From the NCBI GenBank assembly GCA_017525855.1, contig JAFXSE010000121.1, forward strand, positions 7,317 to 71,316: DNA of 64,000 bases, in the 5' to 3' direction. The notes under the pieces are model-generated. The model searched no databases. It was not told the origin of the DNA and saw only the letters and a list, made by a program, of their open reading frames with translations. A program made the position numbers and the translations under genes. This document shows, piece by piece, positions 43,696 to 52,860 of the stretch; position 1 is the first letter of the stretch; the number at the start of each line of letters is the position of its first letter. The DNA is from Bacilli bacterium. Its GTDB lineage: Bacteria; Bacillota; Bacilli; RF39; UBA660.

Positions 43696-44487
43696 TTATC
43701 CTGCATAAACAGTATTAGCATTTATAAAATCTCTTAATGATTCACTAGATATCTTTAAATCACCAGGATTAGATTTTAAACTCTCAGCTGTAGGTACTGG
43801 TAATAACTCTGTATTAAGATTACCTAAATACTCAGCCTTCTTTAACAATAAATAATGTTCCTGAGGTACTGCAAATATTAATTGAGATGGAACACTATTA
43901 TCATCAGTGTTTGAGAAAACATTCTTACCATTACTATCTCTAACAGCTAAGACTTTTACATTTTCTAACAATTTACCAAAAGTTACTTTAGCATCTCCTG
44001 TTCCATCTGCATTTCTAACAGAAGCTTTTAGATAAACATCAATGTAATTACCTGGATAAATTGAATTACTATATGTAGTTTCCATATTAACTCCCATATA
44101 ATATAGAACATATCCTTTAGGATAACTTAAAATAATATTAGCTGGTAATTGTTCTTTTTCACATACAGCTCTACCATAAAACAAACTTCCTTCAGGAATA
44201 ATAGTATCAGCCATAGTATATTTACCAATAACATTTTGAGTATCCCTAATAACATCACCTTTAAGCATAGCAGGAGGAACATCTATAGTTCCAACTGCAT
44301 CTTCTGTAATTTCAGTACCAGCAGATATTGTTTTTATAGCATATGGAACTTCTATTGGATTAGTAGCTGCACTAACTCTCCAATTATAACCAACATATAA
44401 AACAACAACAGCTAATAACACACCCAATACTGTTACAGTATTTTTATTAGTTAAAAACTTTTTTAATCCTGTAGTTATATTATTCAT
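43696..44487 (-). CDS. cpaB: CpaB/RcpC-like Tad pilus protein (SAF domain)
   Basis: 263 residues: an N-terminal transmembrane helix (about 15-33) and an extracellular SAF domain starting PYAIKTISAGTEITEDAV, then IPEGSLFYGRAV and the RcpC-type sheet region (YPKGYVLYYM, GNYIDVYLKA). CpaB supports Tad pilus assembly outside the membrane and may bind the cell wall. It is 37 bases before cpaF in the transcript. Confidence 0.82.
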   Translation of the reverse strand: MNNITTGLKKFLTNKNTVTVLGVLLAVVVLYVGYNWRVSAATNPIEVPYAIKTISAGTEITEDAVGTIDVPPAMLKGDVIRDTQNVIGKYTMADTIIPEGSLFYGRAVCEKEQLPANIILSYPKGYVLYYMGVNMETTYSNSIYPGNYIDVYLKASVRNADGTGDAKVTFGKLLENVKVLAVRDSNGKNVFSNTDDNSVPSQLIFAVPQEHYLLLKKAEYLGNLNTELLPVPTAESLKSNPGDLKISSESLRDFINANTVYAG

Positions 44488-44502
44488 ATTTCCCCTTCTT
44501 TC

Positions 44503-44970
44503 CTAATTTACAGTAATACCTTGAGAACTAGTTATATTAGTACCACTTGTATAATTTGTAGTCCAAGTATCCTTTTTATTATTTGACTCACTAATCATAC
44601 TTACTTTAACCTCAATAGGTGTCTTAGTTGATTTATTAATAGAATTACTATTAGAAACCACTTTAACACTAGCTTTAGGAGGAGTTTCATTTAAATCATA
44701 AAAACTTATTGTATATTCACGTGATGCATCAACACCATCTGCAAATCTACGAACAAAATTCTCAACAAATTTTTCTTTATCCATTCTTACAACACCATTA
44801 GTTGCATAAAATTTTTCATCCATAGCATCATCCATTGCAGCTTCTACTGTATCTTTTAACAAATAATAATCAAGTTCTTGACCAGTTTGTTGAGATGTAA
44901 TCATATTTATAGCAAAAATACCAAGAAGTGCCATAATAATAATACCAATTGCTACCATCGCTTTATTCAT
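44503..44970 (-). CDS. Pilin-like single-pass protein
   Basis: 155 residues: an N-terminal hydrophobic helix (about 4-23, with MVAIGIIIMALLGIFAI) directly at the start, then an extracellular domain with alternating strands (YTISFYDLNE, ASVKVVSNS, IEVKVSMISES). This is the shape of a TadE/pseudopilin family member, but no diagnostic motif is seen. It lies 15 bases ahead of cpaB. GGAGG upstream. Confidence 0.55.
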   Translation of the reverse strand: MNKAMVAIGIIIMALLGIFAINMITSQQTGQELDYYLLKDTVEAAMDDAMDEKFYATNGVVRMDKEKFVENFVRRFADGVDASREYTISFYDLNETPPKASVKVVSNSNSINKSTKTPIEVKVSMISESNNKKDTWTTNYTSGTNITSSQGITVN

Positions 44971-44989
44971 ATATTGTAAACACCTCCTA

Positions 44990-47900
44990 TTATAATCCTA
45001 TACTAGATCTCTCAGAAATTAATTTAGGACAACTTGAATCATTTCTGATAAAATCTACATCACATTGATTTCTATTCTTAACATTATTACACAAAGCAGC
45101 AACTCCCGATGGTTTATCTAATTTTGAAATATATTTATTATTGTATAAAAACTTACTACTCTTATAGAAATTAATATTATTTGTTGACTTATAACTTTCA
45201 CCTTCATAATCTGTATATTGCTTACTCTTATTATATTCTCTAATATTTTTAATATTGTTTGTAGTCAAAACAACTTGATAATCTAATTCACTATCATCAT
45301 TAAATACATTATCACCTACACTTTGAATTTTTTGAATTAAAGCAGTAGGAGCTATTGGATAGTTTTTAATAAGTAAATTAGTAGCATCACAAGTCCAATT
45401 ATATCCAGGTTCCTTTTTATTTGTAGTGGTAGTATCAGCAACCTTAGTTACTGATACATCTCCACTAACTTTATTTCCTAACTTTGTTGGAGCAACAGTT
45501 TTTGTTGAATCATTTTTAACACCCTCAGTTGTTGCATCAGTAGTTGGGAATAGATCATCAAGAGCAGCTGCTCTAGTTTCACTGTTTATAACTCCATTTG
45601 TATCATTATCAACATTATTACAATCTTTACCAGTACAAGGTTCTGGGGTACTACAATTAGTACCATTACATACTGGTTCACTATTGTAATCAGCAAAGAA
45701 ACAGCTTACATCTACATTCCATTCAAAATATCCAAATTTCTCTATTTTAGCAAATATATTATAAATACCATTATATTTATTATATGTTGTACCTGTTGAA
45801 TCAGTTGTAGATGTATATGAAACAGTATTAATCTTATCACTACTACGTAAATATTTTTGATCCCATAACCACCAATCTTTATTTACATTAGAAGCAGTTA
45901 ATGGTAAACAATATTTTCCAGGAACATATTGATAATAGTTTTCATTATCTGGTTGTTTGTAATATCTCTTTCCACCTTTATTTCTAATCCATGTTCCAGG
46001 GAAAGAAATTATACTTCTGTAATCTTCATCATCATTATTAATACCAGTACATACACCACTAATTTCTCTAATTATTGATTGACCCTTATTTAAATTTTTA
46101 CATCCATCCTTAGCAGTCTTTAATAAATCTAAATTAGTTTTAGAACTTTGATTCTTGCTATTATATTCACACTCATTCTTTTTTGAATCATCATTCCAAA
46201 CAATGCAATCACTTTCATTTTTGCTACCATTTTTTGCACAAATACTTGCACTTCCACCAATATTGTTTACTGACATTTTATAACTAGCTTTATCAGTTTT
46301 ACAAACAACACTAGCATTACATTGTTGAATAGCTGAATTATATTTTTCCAAATCTGCATCAAAATTAGCTTGATCTTGACTAGTAACACTACCTACACCA
46401 TTATTTGAACAACCATTAGACTTAATTTCACAGTACTCATTACAACTAACACCATAACCATGTGTTGAATCATTGTAATATGCTGTTTTTATACCATTAT
46501 TAGGATAATAACCAGTAGTAGATCTATCCCACCAACGACCACTACTCATAACTTTCAAATCATCACGAACTGTTCTTTCACATATAGGAATACCAACAAC
46601 ATCAATCGCATTTGATAAATATACAGATGCATATTTACTCCAATGACATTCATCTGAAGGGACCCATTTTAAATGACCATTTTCCATTTGATAATCACCA
46701 TGTGAATCACCATTATTATAATACCAACAAACATCATTAATAAGTGATTGAATTGTATTACCAGAAGTTGCTAAATAGCTTGTAGGATTACATAAAAGTG
46801 GTTCCCCAGCAACTTTTTTAATAGGATTATAAGCTAATGCTAAATTAACTTTATTTGAACTCTTCTTATAAACTTTTTTATAACAAGAATTAATACAAGA
46901 TTGTGAATACTTTCCACCATCACAACTATTTATACAAGAATCAAACTCTTGATTAGGTCCGGCTTGTGAATCAAATCTATATTCATTATTCTCACAATCA
47001 ACAGAGTAAGAACATGTAGGTGACTCCTGTAATTGAGGTTCAGCATTAGGTTTTTCTTCTGGTTTACAAGTAACTTTGCTTTCTATTTCTACTTCATATT
47101 CAAAACACATACCAGCTTTAACAGAAACTGGAGGGCCATAAGTAACAATTACTTCTTCAGTACATTGTGTTCTACAAACCTGAACATTACTTTGATAAGA
47201 ATAATCAACAGTTACCCAATCAGAAGGAGTAGTTTTTTTGAATTTTCTAACATTATCATGAGATAAATAGGCACTACCATCTTGACTTTTTACACCAAAA
47301 GCATCACAAGTTAAACTAACTGTTTTACTAAGATCAAAATCAGAAAGATCTATAAAATCAGAATGATTTTCAATTGTCTTAGAACTATTATTATATAGAA
47401 TATGTTTATTATAAATAACTTGACCAGCCCTCATTATTTGATCCAAAACACTCTTTGAATTAAATATCTCATCTACTTCAGATTTAAAACAATAAGGAAC
47501 TAATTTTTTAAAATAACTTGCCCCATCTATAGAAGAATTATATGTCTTAACTTTAGAATAACTAAATTGATTGTCTCCTAAAAGTTTTGTATAGCTATTA
47601 ACACTTTCAGTTTCTTCTTCAGTTTTAAATATTTTCTTTATCTTATCTTTAGTAAGAGTACCATTTAAATATAAAGTACAAACACCATCACTATTAACTG
47701 CAGGATTTTTAACTTTAGTAGATGCAGCAACAGTATTCTTAAGTTCTTTTGTTTGCCAATATTTTTTACTACATTCTACTTTTTCATCACCACTACCAAC
47801 AGATGCAGAAGAAACAAGTAAAGATTCTATTGTATAGCTATAAGATATAGTATCTCTAACATCGGCATTAACTTCATATGATTCTCCACCTTTTAATTCT

Positions 47901-48211
47901 ACACTAGCTCTATAGTTTCTTTGACCATAATCAATATCATATACATTAACATTAAATTTTTTATCACTAGGTGCATCAATTTTTACTATTAATTTAGTTT
48001 TATCTTTAGATTTAGTAACATTTAATTTATATTCATCTTTTAATTGAGCTAAACATGTTTGAGCATTTTGTAAACAAACATTATCCCCATCAGGACAATC
48101 AATATTAGTACTTACATTTGCATCATCAGCATAAACATTCAAAGTCCAAAAAGATAATACTATTATAAATGTACTTAAAAACATTTTAATTTTTTTATTA
48201 TGCTTTATCAT
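44990..48211 (-). CDS. Large cysteine-rich secreted protein of unknown function
   Basis: 1073 residues with a signal peptide (cleavage after VYA near residue 28) and more than 50 cysteines, many in short clusters (CPDGDNVC, CDGGKYSQSC, CNGTNCSTPEPC). No transmembrane anchor, repeat family or wall-sorting motif is visible at the C-terminus, which ends SSIGL. It is likely exported and disulfide-linked; the thioredoxin-like lipoprotein nearby could be its oxidoreductase (inference). AAGGAG nine bases upstream selects the ATG at 48211, inside the end of the sortase gene. It may be the tip protein or main cargo of the apparatus. Confidence 0.65.
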   Translation of the reverse strand: MIKHNKKIKMFLSTFIIVLSFWTLNVYADDANVSTNIDCPDGDNVCLQNAQTCLAQLKDEYKLNVTKSKDKTKLIVKIDAPSDKKFNVNVYDIDYGQRNYRASVELKGGESYEVNADVRDTISYSYTIESLLVSSASVGSGDEKVECSKKYWQTKELKNTVAASTKVKNPAVNSDGVCTLYLNGTLTKDKIKKIFKTEEETESVNSYTKLLGDNQFSYSKVKTYNSSIDGASYFKKLVPYCFKSEVDEIFNSKSVLDQIMRAGQVIYNKHILYNNSSKTIENHSDFIDLSDFDLSKTVSLTCDAFGVKSQDGSAYLSHDNVRKFKKTTPSDWVTVDYSYQSNVQVCRTQCTEEVIVTYGPPVSVKAGMCFEYEVEIESKVTCKPEEKPNAEPQLQESPTCSYSVDCENNEYRFDSQAGPNQEFDSCINSCDGGKYSQSCINSCYKKVYKKSSNKVNLALAYNPIKKVAGEPLLCNPTSYLATSGNTIQSLINDVCWYYNNGDSHGDYQMENGHLKWVPSDECHWSKYASVYLSNAIDVVGIPICERTVRDDLKVMSSGRWWDRSTTGYYPNNGIKTAYYNDSTHGYGVSCNEYCEIKSNGCSNNGVGSVTSQDQANFDADLEKYNSAIQQCNASVVCKTDKASYKMSVNNIGGSASICAKNGSKNESDCIVWNDDSKKNECEYNSKNQSSKTNLDLLKTAKDGCKNLNKGQSIIREISGVCTGINNDDEDYRSIISFPGTWIRNKGGKRYYKQPDNENYYQYVPGKYCLPLTASNVNKDWWLWDQKYLRSSDKINTVSYTSTTDSTGTTYNKYNGIYNIFAKIEKFGYFEWNVDVSCFFADYNSEPVCNGTNCSTPEPCTGKDCNNVDNDTNGVINSETRAAALDDLFPTTDATTEGVKNDSTKTVAPTKLGNKVSGDVSVTKVADTTTTNKKEPGYNWTCDATNLLIKNYPIAPTALIQKIQSVGDNVFNDDSELDYQVVLTTNNIKNIREYNKSKQYTDYEGESYKSTNNINFYKSSKFLYNNKYISKLDKPSGVAALCNNVKNRNQCDVDFIRNDSSCPKLISERSSIGL

Positions 48212-48971
48212 TATCTTCATCTCCTTCCAAGATCTTTTTTATAGAGTCATAATTTTTATTTTCTTTTACTTTGTAATTCTTAACTTTCTCACCTTCCCGA
48301 ACTAATCTACCATCTACTACAATACTAACATAATTCATACCAAAAAAGCGAGTACATGTAGTTAATGTTATCAATTTATCATTTGAATCTATATCAACAT
48401 CAAAATCATAATAACTATTCTTTTTTGCTTCTTTTGCATAATTCAAAACTTGTTTTTTAGTCATATACTCTTTATTAACAACATCTTCACTTTTTATCAT
48501 ATAAACAGCATATATTTTAAACAAATAATTGTTATTAGAATCACTATATTGAATATACTTATTTTCCTTTACAAAATCATAATAAAGGAAACTAGGAAGA
48601 TTTTCAAAATTATTGAAAGTTTTCTCATTAATTAATGGTTTACTAGAAACATTACGAACATTATGTCCCAAAATAACAGTTCTTGTATTTAGAGATTTAG
48701 AATTAACAATTTTCCAAGTAAAGTCCATTTGAACATTATCAAAATCAAAGTTAGGATTTACAGTGTATATAACAGGATAATCAATATTTGTTCCTTGAAC
48801 TTTAACCCATCCAACAACATTATAATCACTATTCTTATTAGAATTATTCTTTACTTTTGATACTCTATCAGAAACACTATAATAACTACCCATGCTTCTT
48901 ATAAAGAAAAAGAGGCATATTAGAAATATTATTGCAATTACAGCTATTATTTTATTTTTATTCAACTTCAT
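48198..48971 (-). CDS. Class B-like sortase
   Basis: 257 residues: an N-terminal transmembrane helix (about 7-25), WVKVQGTNIDYPV near residue 55, VILGHNVR with the catalytic histidine near 101, LTTCT with the catalytic cysteine near 202, and GRLVR with the arginine near 226. Sortases attach proteins to the wall or polymerise pilins. It overlaps the start of the cysteine-rich gene. No protein of the locus has a clear LPxTG or NPxTN signal, so its substrate is unknown. Confidence 0.85.
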   Translation of the reverse strand: MKLNKNKIIAVIAIIFLICLFFFIRSMGSYYSVSDRVSKVKNNSNKNSDYNVVGWVKVQGTNIDYPVIYTVNPNFDFDNVQMDFTWKIVNSKSLNTRTVILGHNVRNVSSKPLINEKTFNNFENLPSFLYYDFVKENKYIQYSDSNNNYLFKIYAVYMIKSEDVVNKEYMTKKQVLNYAKEAKKNSYYDFDVDIDSNDKLITLTTCTRFFGMNYVSIVVDGRLVREGEKVKNYKVKENKNYDSIKKILEGDEDNDKA

Positions 48972-48993
48972 AAACTATTACTCCCCTATTATT

Positions 48994-50760
48994 TTATTTA
49001 TTTAATACATATGGGTCATTTTGAGTACCTTTACCAGAAAGTACAGTAACATTCTTTCCTATATATGCAGTAAATCTAACATCAGCTTCAAGTGGTACAT
49101 CTATTGAATAATAGATAACATCAATAGGTGAAACTATATATGCAAATTTTTCTTTATTTGAAGAATCACGAAGCCAATAACCGTTATTATGACTACCCAT
49201 AGCCCCACTATATAATTCATACATTGAAGGAGCAGCTAATTTAACGCTGTATTCTTTAGTAGTCTTTTTACCTGAATATGTAGCATCACTATTGTATATA
49301 GAAACATTAATTTTTCTCTTTACAAATATATCTGTTTTAACCTTTTTACTGATACTATTTTCAATATAATAACCAACATTACCCTTTTCAGTCGGATTAT
49401 AAGTAATCTTGCTTCCTTTTATTGTAGAAACTCTTTCTCCTAAAGTAAACATACTTATAACTTTTGTATAATCATCATCTACCTCTATAATTCTATAAAT
49501 TCTATCGGCATATTTAACATATTCACCACTATATCTAGTATTGATTTTATCTCCTGCTTTAGCAGTTTTAACACTTGCAAATTTATAAGGATTATAAATA
49601 GTTCCATCTCCATCAGTTAATTTAATACCTTTTTTCAAATTAACAACAGGATTAACTCCAAAATTATATTTATTAGATAAACTATGATAACCAGAAGAAA
49701 TTCCATCATTTCTTGTAGCCCAAGCATTTTTATCATCAACATAATCACTAGTCCATGATAAAGATTCTGGATATAAATAAGAGAATTCTTGCTCTTTAGA
49801 ATTATTGTAATCATTTAAAGATAAAAGACCTACGTAATTTTTACTTGTAGAATCACATTGCTTAGTAACTGTTTTAGTTTTATCTGAACTAATCTTACTA
49901 CTACAGAATTTTTCTTTAACCATATACTTTTTAGCTTGATCTGTTAAATGTTCATAGAAATAGTCATTTAACCATGTAACAATATCTTTATAGTTAACCG
50001 CACCTAAAACATCATCACTAACTATTTTTACACTACCATCACTATTTAAACCAACGATTCTAAATAACATATTAGAAAATTCAATATAATTATTTATAAC
50101 TATTCCCTTATATAAATTATCATCTGCAGTATTCTTCTTTACTAATTTATCCAATGTTTGTACTACTTTAACAATTCTTTCTTCGGTATTTGTATTTTCA
50201 AAAGAATCAACAGCACTATATTTAATTTTATAAGTGCCAATTTTACTAGTATTTACTTTTCCTGTTATTTTAACATCTTTTATGTTCATTTTACCATCTG
50301 TATCATCATAAACACTATCTATTCCAGGATCTTTAAACTCACTATCTTTTTCTATTTCTATCTCTTTATCTCCGCTAAGTTTAATAACTGGTCCTTCATG
50401 ATCAATTGTAGATTTCATATTACCACATTCTAAATAAACATAATAATTGTAATCCCCATTTTTTCTTTTTACTTTTACCCATGAATTATCAACATTACAA
50501 TATTTTCTACCATATGTACTTTTCATAGTAGAAATATATTTTTGAGAAAGTAAAGTTCTTAAAGAAACTGTACTCATATCTCCTTCATCAGGAAGCAAAT
50601 TAGAATTCTTTTCATAATACTTTTTAGAAGCATCTAATACGGTTTTTTCTTTTTCACTAAAATCAACAAGTGGATAAATAACCATAAACCATACTAATCC
50701 AAGAATTAGAGCAATAAACAAACCAATAGTAATTATTTTTTTTATTTTATTATTATCCAT
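48994..50760 (-). CDS. Surface protein with pilin-like start, DUF5011 domain and WRIV-type module (paralogue 2)
   Basis: 588 residues: one N-terminal helix (about 9-30), the segment DASKKYYEKNSNLLPD, VSLRTLLSQKYI and YYVYLECG shared with the protein at 25014, a bacterial Ig-like DUF5011 domain (about 122-200: IEKDSEFKDPGIDSVYDD and GTYKIKYSAVDS), then two modules of the FRIVGLNSDGSVKI / YRIIEVDDDYTKVI kind, ending GTQNDPYVLNK. It lies 23 bases after the DUF4352-like membrane protein and before the sortase. Probably an exposed structural or adhesive subunit. Confidence 0.65.
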   Translation of the reverse strand: MDNNKIKKIITIGLFIALILGLVWFMVIYPLVDFSEKEKTVLDASKKYYEKNSNLLPDEGDMSTVSLRTLLSQKYISTMKSTYGRKYCNVDNSWVKVKRKNGDYNYYVYLECGNMKSTIDHEGPVIKLSGDKEIEIEKDSEFKDPGIDSVYDDTDGKMNIKDVKITGKVNTSKIGTYKIKYSAVDSFENTNTEERIVKVVQTLDKLVKKNTADDNLYKGIVINNYIEFSNMLFRIVGLNSDGSVKIVSDDVLGAVNYKDIVTWLNDYFYEHLTDQAKKYMVKEKFCSSKISSDKTKTVTKQCDSTSKNYVGLLSLNDYNNSKEQEFSYLYPESLSWTSDYVDDKNAWATRNDGISSGYHSLSNKYNFGVNPVVNLKKGIKLTDGDGTIYNPYKFASVKTAKAGDKINTRYSGEYVKYADRIYRIIEVDDDYTKVISMFTLGERVSTIKGSKITYNPTEKGNVGYYIENSISKKVKTDIFVKRKINVSIYNSDATYSGKKTTKEYSVKLAAPSMYELYSGAMGSHNNGYWLRDSSNKEKFAYIVSPIDVIYYSIDVPLEADVRFTAYIGKNVTVLSGKGTQNDPYVLNK

Positions 50761-50771
50761 AATTAACTCTC

Positions 50772-52334
50772 CTATTTTATTTTTATCATATATTCTTTAT
50801 TTCTAACTATATAGTCTATATAAACTTCCCCTGAATTAATAATATCATTAGTTACTTTTATAAATAAATCTTTACCCTCATACTCAATACCAAGTGCATC
50901 TTCTATACTAAAATTCAATGTTTTACCATTACTATCTACATATTTTATTATAGCATATCTAGAAGTAAAGTCAATAAATTCTTTACCCTCATAATCTGAA
51001 GAAGCAAAGCTAATTTTTAGTATTTTATAGTCTCCAAACGGAACAAGAATTTTTTGTTCAAAACCACATTTTAAAGCAGTACATTCATATTTAGAATAAG
51101 TAACACTATCTCCAAAATAAACATCATCAAAAACCACTTCATTTGTATTACCATCTAAAGTTTCAAATGCTACTTTATCATTAAGTTGATAATTCTTAGT
51201 TTCATTAACTTTACTAATATCTTTTAAATTCAACTTAATTTTTCTTAAATAAGTATTATTTCTTCCATTATACTCTTGATAATATAAAACAAATCTCTTA
51301 TTTTCTAACTTTTCATTAACTTTAAAAACCAACATGAAAGTTTTTTCTTCTCCTGATTTTATACTATTATCACTAGATATACCCTTTCCAATATCTTTAA
51401 AATCATTATCATAATAAATAGTATTAATTCTATTAATATCTCTATTCATTAAATGAAATCTACCAAAATTAGGTTCAACAGTCTCACTATCATTATTTTT
51501 CATAGTTACTTTCATAATTACAAATTTACTATTTTTTTCTATAACATTACCAGTTGCAGTCTTATCAGTAACATAAACATCATTAATCTTTATATCATAA
51601 ATACCAGCACTAAATGTCTCTCCTACTTTATAACTTTTATTTTTAACGCCAAAATAATACCATGTGTATGAAACTAAAGAAATAACCATAACTACAAAAA
51701 ACATATTACAAATAGTTTTATGTTCTTCATAAAAGTATCTTAGATTTCTTTTTAATAAATTATACTTTCTCTTAAAAGAATGCTTATCAATTTCAATGCT
51801 AATTTCAAATTCTTCTCTATCACTACTACTTAATTCTAAAAATTCTTGATCACTGTTAAAGCTAAATTTTTTTAAATCCAATCCCGTAATACGTAATAAT
51901 AATATAATTAAAACTAAATATTGTAACAAACTTGCTATATTAATTATATCCCTATAAATAAAAACACTAGATACAGTAGTACTTACAGTATAACTGTTAA
52001 AATATGAAGTTATAGAAATACATGAATACATCATAAAGATATACTCACCAATAATTATTAAATACAATTTCCAAGGTTTCTTCTTATATAACAATAACAA
52101 AAGAAGTAAAATTGAAATAATTATAATCAAAACCATCGCTAAATATAATAATGGACCTATTTTAGTACTAATGCCTTCTAAATTTCTACTATAAACTCCA
52201 TATGTTATATAATCTTTTATAAATTTTCTTACTCCATAAATCTTATAATAAGAAAACCCCCAAAGAAATAAAAGTAAAATATGTATTTTTTTAAAGTTTT
52301 TAATCAAGAATGCATATGGTTTACGAAATACCAT
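50772..52334 (-). CDS. Polytopic membrane protein with DUF4352-like extracellular domain
   Basis: 520 residues from the ATG at 52334, which has AAGGAGG nine bases before it; the frame also extends upstream. Four or five hydrophobic helices lie between residues 13 and 150, followed by a charged cytosolic stretch, one more helix (about 210-228) and an extracellular part with KVGETFSAGIYDIKIND and KFVIMKVTMKNND, the pattern of DUF4352-type domains. This is the first gene of the Tad/secretion locus. Function unknown; it may anchor or gate the machine. Confidence 0.6.
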   Translation of the reverse strand: MVFRKPYAFLIKNFKKIHILLLFLWGFSYYKIYGVRKFIKDYITYGVYSRNLEGISTKIGPLLYLAMVLIIIISILLLLLLLYKKKPWKLYLIIIGEYIFMMYSCISITSYFNSYTVSTTVSSVFIYRDIINIASLLQYLVLIILLLRITGLDLKKFSFNSDQEFLELSSSDREEFEISIEIDKHSFKRKYNLLKRNLRYFYEEHKTICNMFFVVMVISLVSYTWYYFGVKNKSYKVGETFSAGIYDIKINDVYVTDKTATGNVIEKNSKFVIMKVTMKNNDSETVEPNFGRFHLMNRDINRINTIYYDNDFKDIGKGISSDNSIKSGEEKTFMLVFKVNEKLENKRFVLYYQEYNGRNNTYLRKIKLNLKDISKVNETKNYQLNDKVAFETLDGNTNEVVFDDVYFGDSVTYSKYECTALKCGFEQKILVPFGDYKILKISFASSDYEGKEFIDFTSRYAIIKYVDSNGKTLNFSIEDALGIEYEGKDLFIKVTNDIINSGEVYIDYIVRNKEYMIKIK

Positions 52335-52362
52335 ATAACCAATCCTCCTTATTCTAAAAATA

Positions 52363-52391
52363 ATTATAACCCATTTTGATTTTATTAACAA
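52363..52391 (-). promoter_or_regulatory. Main promoter of the Tad/type IV secretion locus
   Basis: TTGTTA at 52386-52391 and TATAAT at 52363-52368, spacing 17, about 30 bases before the first start codon. It interlocks with the divergent promoter of the thioredoxin-like gene. Confidence 0.7.
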
Positions 52392-52404
52392 TATATGATA
52401 TAAT
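52376..52404 (+). promoter_or_regulatory. Promoter of the thioredoxin-like lipoprotein gene
   Basis: TTGATT at 52376-52381 and TATAAT at 52399-52404, spacing 17. Sixteen bases are shared with the divergent promoter of the secretion locus. Confidence 0.7.
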
Positions 52405-52429
52405 TTTTTTCATAAAGGAGATTTAAAAT

Positions 52430-52825
52430 ATGAAAAAGAAAATATTAATTATTGCTACACTAATTTGTTGTCTTATAACAACAGGGTGTACAAGAACAAT
52501 AACTTATAAAACATTTATTGATAGGATTAATAATAAAGAATCTATGATTGTTGAAGTAATTCAAACTGGTTGTAGTCACTGTGAAAAATTTGAGCCTGTT
52601 TTTAGTAAATTTACTAAAGAAAACAATCTAAGTTATGTAAAACTAAATATTTCAAATATTAGTGATGATGATTATAATTATTTAAATACTCATTATGGAG
52701 TAAGTGGTACTCCTACTGTACTTATCATCAAAAACGGAAAAGAATTAAGTGATTATAGAATATCAGGAGAAGTATCAACAGATGTTTTAAAAGATACATT
52801 CAAAAAAGCAGGATACATAAAATAA
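52430..52825 (+). CDS. Thioredoxin-like lipoprotein
   Basis: 131 residues: a lipoprotein signal with lipobox TTGC near residues 17-20, then a thioredoxin fold with the redox motif GCSHCEKF (CxxC near 50-53) and the cis-proline GTPTV near 95. The enzyme is exposed outside the membrane and may form or reduce disulfides. It is divergent from, and shares promoter DNA with, the locus that encodes the cysteine-rich 1073-aa protein. AAAGGAG precedes the ATG. Confidence 0.88.
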   Translation: MKKKILIIATLICCLITTGCTRTITYKTFIDRINNKESMIVEVIQTGCSHCEKFEPVFSKFTKENNLSYVKLNISNISDDDYNYLNTHYGVSGTPTVLIIKNGKELSDYRISGEVSTDVLKDTFKKAGYIK

Positions 52826-52860
52826 AAAAGGCAAGCTAAAGCTTGTCTTTATTTATTTAC
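52822..52860. terminator. Bidirectional terminator between thioredoxin-like gene and glycan operon
   Basis: Stem AGGCAAGC/GCTTGTCT with a TAAA loop; TTTATTTATTT on the plus side and TTTTTTATTTT on the minus side. Confidence 0.85.

Noticed and set aside
25014..52391. The locus as an integrative conjugative element
   Set aside because: VirB4, VirD4 and a wall hydrolase are present, but there is no relaxase, integrase, replication gene or direct-repeat boundary in or around it within the window.
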